From: Streptomyces justiciae
GTDB taxonomy: Bacteria; Actinomycetota; Actinomycetes; Streptomycetales; Streptomycetaceae
Direction: 5' to 3'
NCBI RefSeq assembly: GCF_015163075.1
Contig: NZ_JADDXU010000008.1
Coordinates: 310,001 to 374,000 of the forward strand
DNA length: 64,000 bases
The translations under genes and the position numbers were made by a program. This document shows positions 58,872-64,000 of this stretch, piece after piece; the first letter of the stretch is position 1, and every line of letters begins with the position of its first letter. The notes under the pieces were generated by a model, which saw nothing but the letters and a program-made list of their open reading frames with translations, searched no databases and had not been told where the DNA came from.

Positions 58872-60344
58872 ATGCACACGGGCCTGGTGGTCCTCGACGG
58901 CGTCGCGCTCGGCGTCGCGGACGTCGTGCGCCTCGCCGACGGCACCGCGCGGCCGGTGCCCGGCACCGAGGCGATGAAGCGGGTGACGGAGTCCTGGGAC
59001 GCCGCCCGGCAGATCGCCGCGACCGGACGCGTCTACGGCCGCTCGACCGGCGTCGGCGCCAACCGGAACGAGCCGGTGCCCACGGAGGCCGCCGCCGAGC
59101 ACGGCCTCAGACTCCTGCGCAGCCACGCCGGCGCCATCGGCGAGGAACTGCCCGCCCGGCAGGTGCGCGCGATGCTCGCCGTACGGGCCAACCAGTTGCT
59201 CGCGGGCGGCGCCGGGCTCAGACCCACCGTCGTCACCGCGCTCTGCGAGGCGCTGGAGAGCGGCGCGTATCCGGTCGTCCACGAGTTCGGGTCGGTCGGG
59301 ACCGGGGACATCGCCGCGCTCGCGCAGGCGGGCCTCGCGCTGGCCGGGGAGCACCCCTGGAAGGGTGCCGGGCCCGAGCCGCAGCCCCTGGACAACAACG
59401 ACGCCCTCGCCTTCATCAGCAGCAACGCCCTCACCCTCGGCCAGTCCGCGCTCGCCCTGCACGAACTGCGCGGGCTGCTCCAGGCCACGCAGGTGGTCGG
59501 CGCGCTGTCGCTGCTCGCCGTCGACGGGTCGCACGAGGCGTACGCCGCTCCCGTGCACGCCGCCCGGCCGCACCGGGGCAGCAGCGAAGTCGCCCGCCGG
59601 ATGCGGGAGTTGATCGGCGCCGACGAACGGCCCACGCCGCCCCTCGGCCGTATCCAGGACCCGTACGGCTTCCGCTGCCTGCCCCAGATCCACGGCCCGG
59701 CGCACGACGCCGCCGACGCCCTCGAAGCGGTCCTCGACGTCGAGGTCAACGCCGCCGCCGAGAACCCGCTCATCAGCCCCGAGGACATGGCCGCCTACCA
59801 CCACGGCGGCTTCTACCAGGCCCAACTCGCCCTCGCCCTCGACCACTTCAGGCTGGCCCTGACCCAGGTGGCGCGGCTGTCGACGTCCCGCCTGTCCACC
59901 CTCAACGAGCCCGCCTACACCCGGCTGCGGCCCTTCCTCGCCGACCACGAGCCCGCCTCGTCCGGCGTGATGATCCTGGAGTACGCCGCCGGCGCCGCCC
60001 TCGGCGATCTGCGCGCGTTCTCCGCCCCCGCCTCGCTCGGCCACGCTGTACTCTCCCGAGGCGTCGAGGAACAGGCCAGCTTCGCCTCGCTCGCCGCCCG
60101 GCAGACCCTGCGGGCGTGCGGTGCGTACCGGCTCGTCGTCGGCTGCGAACTCGTCGCCGCCGTACGGGCGTTGCGTCAGCGCGACCACGGCCCCGACCCG
60201 GACCTTCCGGTGGGGCGGGCGCTGGAGCTCGCCTACTCGGTGCTCGACGAGGACCAGGCCGACCGGCCGCTCACGGGTGACGTGACGGCGGCGGCCGCAC
60301 TGCTCGATGAGTTCACGGACATCTGGAGGGGGAGCGAGGCATGA
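58872..60344 (+). CDS. Histidine/phenylalanine ammonia-lyase family protein lacking the MIO triad
   Basis: A 490-residue member of the aromatic amino acid ammonia-lyase family. The fold's signatures are present: the catalytic Tyr55 in VYGRSTGVG, QDPYGFRCLPQIHG near 272-285, NAAAENPLIS and EEQASFASLAARQT. But the segment that should read Gly-Ala-Ser-Gly-Asp, source of the MIO cofactor, is GSVGTGDIAAL (residues 140-150), one residue shorter and without the Ser. Without MIO it should not act as a classical lyase; another reaction or binding role is possible. The ATG at 58872 is chosen because GAGGGAG sits 9 bases upstream. It is coupled to an RpiR regulator. Confidence 0.82.
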   Translation: MHTGLVVLDGVALGVADVVRLADGTARPVPGTEAMKRVTESWDAARQIAATGRVYGRSTGVGANRNEPVPTEAAAEHGLRLLRSHAGAIGEELPARQVRAMLAVRANQLLAGGAGLRPTVVTALCEALESGAYPVVHEFGSVGTGDIAALAQAGLALAGEHPWKGAGPEPQPLDNNDALAFISSNALTLGQSALALHELRGLLQATQVVGALSLLAVDGSHEAYAAPVHAARPHRGSSEVARRMRELIGADERPTPPLGRIQDPYGFRCLPQIHGPAHDAADALEAVLDVEVNAAAENPLISPEDMAAYHHGGFYQAQLALALDHFRLALTQVARLSTSRLSTLNEPAYTRLRPFLADHEPASSGVMILEYAAGAALGDLRAFSAPASLGHAVLSRGVEEQASFASLAARQTLRACGAYRLVVGCELVAAVRALRQRDHGPDPDLPVGRALELAYSVLDEDQADRPLTGDVTAAAALLDEFTDIWRGSEA

Positions 60345-61192
60345 GCGACATGGGTGTGACGGACACGCCGGCGGCACGGCTCCAGGCGCTCTTCGAGGGG
60401 CACCGGCTCACGCCGACCCAGCGGCGCATCGCGCACAGCATGGTGCGGCGCGCCGCCGACGTGCCGTTCCTGTCCAGCGTCGAGCTGGCCGAGCTCGCCG
60501 GGGTCAGCCAGCCGTCGGTGACCCGCTTCGCGGTCGCCCTCGGCTTCGACGGCTACCCCGCCCTGCGCCGCCACCTGCGCGAGGTCGCGCCCGCCGAGCA
60601 GCCGGCCGACTCGGCGTCGTACAACGAGTACCAGCAGGCCGTCGAGGCCGAGATCGAGAACCTGAAGCACCTCGCCGAAGTCCTCGCCGACCCGCGGCCC
60701 GTGCAGCGCGCGGGCCGGGTGCTGGCCGCCTCCCGGCCGCTGCCGGTGCTGGGGCTGCGGGCCGCCGCCTCACAGGCGTACGGCTTCGCGTACTTCGCCG
60801 CCAAGGTCCACCCGGACGTACGGCTGCTGCACGAGGGCGGCACCATGATCCACGACCGGATCGACGCCGCCGTCCGCGCGGGCGCCTCCGCGCTGCTCTG
60901 CTTCGCGCTGCCCCGGCATCCCCGGGAGGTCGTGGACACCCTCGGCTACGCCAAGGAGGCCGGGCTGACCGTCGTCACCGTCGCCGACTCCGCGTTCGCG
61001 CCGGTCGCCAAGGTCTCCGACCTGCTGCTGCCCGCCGCCGTCGGCACCGGGCTCGCCTTCGACACCGCGTGCGCGCCGATGCTGCTCGGGCGGGTGCTGC
61101 TGGAGGCGATGTGCGACGACCTGCCGGAGGCGCAGGCGCGCCTCGAGGAGTTCGACGCGAGGGCGGCGGCGCGAGGCCTGTTCGTGGAGTGA
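60341..61192 (+). CDS. MurR/RpiR family transcriptional regulator
   Basis: A 283-residue RpiR regulator. The N-terminal helix-turn-helix (about 15-80) has TPTQRRIAHSMVRRA and SSVELAELAGVSQPSVTRF, and the C-terminal SIS domain (about 130-275) has GLRAAASQAYGFAYFAAKV and the sugar-phosphate-binding pattern. The ligand could be a sugar phosphate or an amino-acid product. It overlaps the lyase stop (ATGA), so it is expressed with the lyase and probably regulates the operon through the palindromes at 58806. Confidence 0.92.
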   Translation: MSDMGVTDTPAARLQALFEGHRLTPTQRRIAHSMVRRAADVPFLSSVELAELAGVSQPSVTRFAVALGFDGYPALRRHLREVAPAEQPADSASYNEYQQAVEAEIENLKHLAEVLADPRPVQRAGRVLAASRPLPVLGLRAAASQAYGFAYFAAKVHPDVRLLHEGGTMIHDRIDAAVRAGASALLCFALPRHPREVVDTLGYAKEAGLTVVTVADSAFAPVAKVSDLLLPAAVGTGLAFDTACAPMLLGRVLLEAMCDDLPEAQARLEEFDARAAARGLFVE

Positions 61193-61287
61193 CCCCGGCT
61201 GTGGGCGGGCTTTTAAGGCTCGTCTCACGTTCGCTCGCTAGCCTGCCCGGCCAACAGGACTGTGCCGGGACGACGAGGAGGCGGAAC

Positions 61288-61872
61288 GTGGCACGCGGAG
61301 GACTGGGGCTCGCTCGGGTGGCCGTCGTCGTACGCGCCGGAGCCGCGCCCCTGTGGTGGGCCGGGGTGTTCGCGGCGGGTGTCGGGGTGCTGGTGCCGGG
61401 GCTGACCGGACGCCGGATCGGGGTCATGGCGGGGGCGGCGCTGTTCATCGTCGCGGCGGCCGTCGTGTCGTACCGCCGACGCAGGCGCTACACCGCCCTC
61501 GCGCGCGGAGCCGCCCGCGCCGGGAAGCACGACGTGCTCCAGGACCGGGCCGTGACCGTACGGAACTGGCGGCACGGACATCGCTGGTGGCTGCTGCTCG
61601 CCTGGCTGGTGGCGCTCGGCGCCAACTTCGCCGTGCCCGTCGCGGGCGGGCTGCTGCTCGCCGGGACCGGGGTGGGGCTGCGCCTGAAGGCCGCCTGGCT
61701 CGGGCGGCGCGAGCGTGACGGGGACGCGCTGCTGTGGGTGCGGGTCGACTGGCTCGACGCGCGCGGCGGACGCCCCGCCGGCAAGGCCGTCAAGGCGTAC
61801 CGCGGCACCGGCATCGCGGCGGGCGACGCGGCCCCGGGCGGGGCACGCCGCCGCACCGCGGCGCTGGTCTAA
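61288..61872 (+). CDS. Conserved membrane protein
   Basis: A 194-residue protein with a basic N-terminus and four hydrophobic segments (about 21-38, 42-60, 93-110 and 113-128). A conserved soluble tail (WVRVDWLDARGGRPAGKAVKAYRG) follows. No known domain. The GTG at 61288 follows GAGGAGG (61275-61281). It converges on the Roadblock cluster with an 18-base gap. Function unknown. Confidence 0.7.
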   Translation: MARGGLGLARVAVVVRAGAAPLWWAGVFAAGVGVLVPGLTGRRIGVMAGAALFIVAAAVVSYRRRRRYTALARGAARAGKHDVLQDRAVTVRNWRHGHRWWLLLAWLVALGANFAVPVAGGLLLAGTGVGLRLKAAWLGRRERDGDALLWVRVDWLDARGGRPAGKAVKAYRGTGIAAGDAAPGGARRRTAALV

Positions 61873-61889
61873 CTCTTTTTGGTCAAGGA

Positions 61890-62264
61890 TCAGACCTCCA
61901 GGTCCTCCTCGATCCGCTTCAGCTGGTGGCGGGCCATCGCCAGGTTGGAGCGCTTGGCGTCCAGGACCAGGTACAGGAACAGTCCGTTGCCGCCGCGGCC
62001 GCTGATCAGCCGGATCAGGTGGTACTGGTCGGACAGGGTGATCAGGATGTCCTCGATCTGGCCCTTGAGCCCGAGGTGTTCCATGGTGCGCATCTTGGCG
62101 CGGACGACATCGGTGTTGCCGGCCGCGGCCACACTCAGGTCGAAGCCCTTGCTGCCGCCCATCGTGCCGAGCGCCATGCCGCTGGTGTAGTCGACGAGCG
62201 CGACGCCGGTGGCGCCCTCGATGGAGGCGAGCGCCTCCTTCAGGGATGTTTCGGTGTTGGCCAT
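61890..62264 (-). CDS. Roadblock/LC7 domain protein
   Basis: A 124-residue protein that is a single Roadblock/LC7 fold (EGATGVALVDYTSGMALGTMG, then the central strands with GQIEDILITLSDQYHLIRLIS and the end helix). Roadblock proteins act as dimeric GTPase-activating or scaffold proteins for small Ras-like GTPases, as MglB does. The ATG at 62264 has GAAGGG upstream at a long spacing. It is one of three Roadblock genes on this strand at the right edge. Confidence 0.88.
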   Translation of the reverse strand: MANTETSLKEALASIEGATGVALVDYTSGMALGTMGGSKGFDLSVAAAGNTDVVRAKMRTMEHLGLKGQIEDILITLSDQYHLIRLISGRGGNGLFLYLVLDAKRSNLAMARHQLKRIEEDLEV

Positions 62265-62287
62265 GGTCGTATGCCCTTCTCGTGGGT

Positions 62288-62761
62288 TCAACTGTCCGTG
62301 GAGGTACGTGCGTTGGTCGTACGAGGCGTGCGCGCCGTTCTGGTCCGGGCGGGCGCTCTCGCGGGCTTCGCGGCGGGCGGCTCGGCGGGCGCCCGGGAGT
62401 CGAGGAGCTCCCCGATGCGGGCACCCGCGCGGCGGCCCTCCAGATGGAGGCGGCCGGCGTTGACCCGGTCCTGGGCGAGCAGAGTGAGGACGGCGCCACG
62501 GCCCGCCGCGTACGTCGCCACATAGCCGTACGCGCCCCGCACCGTCAGCTCCCGGAACTCCCCCTGCCCGGTCGCGTCCGTCAGCCGTACGGCGACGCCG
62601 AGCGCGGCCGCGGTGAGCGCGGCCATGCCGTCGGGCTCCACGCCCGGGGTGTCCTGGGCGAGGACGAGCCCGTCCACGCTCGCCGCCAGGGCGCCGGTGA
62701 GATACGGCACCCGGCTCCTCAACCGCCGCAGCTCGTCCAGGATTTCGGGTTCGGCCGCCAT
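62288..62761 (-). CDS. Roadblock/LC7 protein with basic tail
   Basis: A 157-residue protein with a Roadblock/LC7 domain (about 5-115: YLTGALAASVDGLVLAQDTPG, LTVRGAYGYVATYAAGRG, VLTLLAQDRVNAGRLHLEGR) followed by a proline/alanine/arginine-rich basic tail (120-157). ATG at 62761 follows GAGAGGAG. It lies 23 bases from the next Roadblock gene and 34 bases from the upstream PATAN-like gene. Confidence 0.8.
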   Translation of the reverse strand: MAAEPEILDELRRLRSRVPYLTGALAASVDGLVLAQDTPGVEPDGMAALTAAALGVAVRLTDATGQGEFRELTVRGAYGYVATYAAGRGAVLTLLAQDRVNAGRLHLEGRRAGARIGELLDSRAPAEPPAAKPARAPARTRTARTPRTTNARTSTDS

Positions 62762-62795
62762 CTGGTCACTCCTCTCGGCGCGGGCGCGTTGTCGT

Positions 62796-63605
62796 TCAAA
62801 GGGACTCCAGCGCATCCCTGAGCCTCTTCAGCAGCGTGATGTCGGGGTCGGTGGTCTCGATGCGGGCCGCTTCGGCGGGTTTCAGGGCGCCGCGCACCAG
62901 GACCCCGGCCGCCGCGAGCCGCCGTACGTCCACCAGGGTGTGGAACGCCGGGCGGCCCATCGCGCGGGCGATCTCCGGTGCCGTGCGGACCCCGTCGACC
63001 AGGTGCAGCACCGCTCGCTGCCGGGCGGTGAGGGCGGGGAGGGCGACGGTGTCGGCGCGCAGGAGCGGGGCCTCGTCGGTCGCCGGGTCGGGCCAGATGC
63101 GGTGCAGCAGGTCGCGGCGGCGCAGCGTCTCGTGCTCCAGGGCGGCCACCGGGACCGCGCGCACCGCGCCGGACCGGCCCGGGCTCGTGTACCGGAAGCG
63201 GCCCGGGGTGCTGCTGGGGGCGAGCGCGAAGTAGGCGGCGTCGTACAGCGTTTCGAGGTGGCACAGTTCCAGCGCGCCCCGGGTGAGCCGGCCGCGGCCG
63301 ACCAGCAGCAGTCCGGCGCCGGGGGGCTCCGCCGCCTCGTCGGCGGCCTGCCGCCAGGTGTCGGCGTCGAGGGTGCCGTGCGCGGTGAGGAGGGTGCCGA
63401 GGCCGGGGGCGGCGGGGCTCTCGGCGTGCACGACCCGGCCCTCGGCGAGATGCAGGGTGCCGCGCTCGCGGACCAGGACGCCGGTGGCCCGCTCGGCGGC
63501 GAGCCGGGTCAGCATCGGGGAGACGCCGCCCCAGGCCCGCTCGCGGGCCTCCGCCTTGTCCCGCACCGGCAGCCGGGGCGGTGGTGTGGTCGTCACCGCG
63601 GTCAT
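62796..63605 (-). CDS. PATAN/DUF4388-like protein with winged-helix region
   Basis: A 269-residue protein. Residues about 25-115 (VSPMLTRLAAERATGVLVRERGTLHLAEGRVVHAESPAAPG) resemble the DUF4388/PATAN fold, which in other bacteria occurs with GTPase and signalling modules. The C-terminal third (ALTARQRAVLHLVDGVRTAPEIARAMGRPA) is a helix-turn-helix-like segment. It overlaps the upstream Roadblock gene (ATGA), so the two are translationally coupled. Role unknown; it may link Roadblock signalling to DNA or another output. Confidence 0.7.
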   Translation of the reverse strand: MTAVTTTPPPRLPVRDKAEARERAWGGVSPMLTRLAAERATGVLVRERGTLHLAEGRVVHAESPAAPGLGTLLTAHGTLDADTWRQAADEAAEPPGAGLLLVGRGRLTRGALELCHLETLYDAAYFALAPSSTPGRFRYTSPGRSGAVRAVPVAALEHETLRRRDLLHRIWPDPATDEAPLLRADTVALPALTARQRAVLHLVDGVRTAPEIARAMGRPAFHTLVDVRRLAAAGVLVRGALKPAEAARIETTDPDITLLKRLRDALESL

Positions 63606-64000
63606 CCGAGAACCAGCCGCCCCGTCATCTCGCCGAGCCGGATGCGGGCCAGCGCGAGGTTGCCCTCCACGCGGGCCAGCCACAGATGCAGGAAGACGCT
63701 GCTGTCGAAGGACGTCCGCACGAAGCACAGGACGTGGTAGCTGTCCCGGTTGCTGATGATGACGTCCTCGACCGGGGGGTCGGCGACGCTGTTCTCCGGG
63801 TCGTCCGGCGCGAACGCCCGGTGCTCGGCGGCCAGTCGGGCCAGCTCGGCGGCCTCCGCCGCGGCCGTCTCGTGGTCGCCGCCCGGTGACTCGCCGGCGG
63901 TGCCCAGGGCCAGTCCGCTCGTCCAGTCGACGAGCGCGGCGCCCCGGGCACCGGGCAGTTGCATGACTTCGAGCAGACACTCGTCGATACCGGGCACCGT
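63602..64000 (-). CDS. Roadblock/LC7 domain protein, 5' end at the window edge
   Basis: A Roadblock/LC7 protein of at least 131 residues (PGARGAALVDWTSGLALGTAG, PVEDVIISNRDSYHVLCFV, the end helix LARVEGNLALARIRLGEM). A GTG at 63997 could start it, but the bases before it (ACG) suggest the frame continues past the edge, as ATG-ACG-GTG would be typical. Treat as 5'-partial. It is coupled to the PATAN-like gene by a 4-base overlap. Any companion GTPase would lie further right. Confidence 0.8.
   Translation of the reverse strand, partial: TVPGIDECLLEVMQLPGARGAALVDWTSGLALGTAGESPGGDHETAAAEAAELARLAAEHRAFAPDDPENSVADPPVEDVIISNRDSYHVLCFVRTSFDSSVFLHLWLARVEGNLALARIRLGEMTGRLVLG

Noticed and set aside
1..64000. 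CRISPR array, restriction-modification cassette or secondary-metabolite cluster
   Set aside because: No regularly spaced repeats with spacers, no restriction subunit next to the methylase-like gene, and no NRPS, PKS or terpene genes. The single P450 has no biosynthetic neighbours.
1..64000. Chromosomal origin based on the DnaA-like boxes
   Set aside because: There are only three boxes in two places, with no dnaA, dnaN or gyrase genes; oriC in Streptomyces has about 19 clustered boxes.

Overview
The window is a stretch of a Streptomyces chromosome. The reasons are very high GC with GC3-biased codons, frequent GTG starts, a tRNA-Leu with a UAA anticodon matching bldA, tandem rpf genes with LysM domains, and the order rpfC-rpfA-eno-divIC-DUF501-ppx-ndh known from Streptomyces core chromosomes. 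Most of it reads as ordinary core genome. The clearest accessory parts are two large serine recombinase genes, one intact but chimeric (28629-30584) and one frameshifted (51889-53446).

Layout. 1-6.6 kb holds an AhpD-like protein, a FilP-like coiled-coil protein, a DoxX protein, a DUF485-solute symporter pair, a GNAT enzyme and an MFS exporter. 7.0-14.2 kb holds a MacB-like ABC transporter pair and mfd, with two DnaA-box-like sequences in front of mfd. 14.3-20.1 kb holds a TetR regulator divergent from a hypothetical gene, a small orphan antitoxin-like gene, an HNH-type lipoprotein, a GNAT enzyme and two exported proteins. 20.3-27.2 kb is a run of co-directional genes: a DNA methylase-like protein with an altered catalytic motif, a membrane protein, a Ser/Thr kinase, a small protein, a SurA-like lipoprotein and mazG. 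A P450 gene converges on mazG. The chimeric recombinase lies between the P450 gene and rpfC. rpfA follows, behind a c-di-AMP (ydaO-type) riboswitch, and then the eno-divIC-DUF501-ppx cluster.

36.4-43.6 kb holds ndh behind Rex-like operators, a cyclopropane synthase family gene, a second MacB-like ABC pair and bldA. 43.8-51.9 kb holds pobA, a Bax inhibitor-1 protein, small hypothetical genes, a thiolase, an SGNH hydrolase and cystathionine beta-synthase. After the broken recombinase come an XRE/MmyB-like regulator divergent from an SDR, a beta-carbonic anhydrase with a SulP transporter, an ammonia-lyase-like gene lacking the MIO serine coupled to an RpiR regulator, and at the right edge a cluster of three Roadblock/LC7 proteins with a PATAN/DUF4388-like protein.

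The most unusual items are the recombinase-DUF4096 fusion, the methylase homologue with HPPF in place of NPPF and a TGTGAAC array inside its coding region, the ammonia-lyase homologue without Ala-Ser-Gly, the DnaA boxes at mfd and mazG, and the Roadblock cluster. Family assignments come from reading motifs by eye; no search was run.
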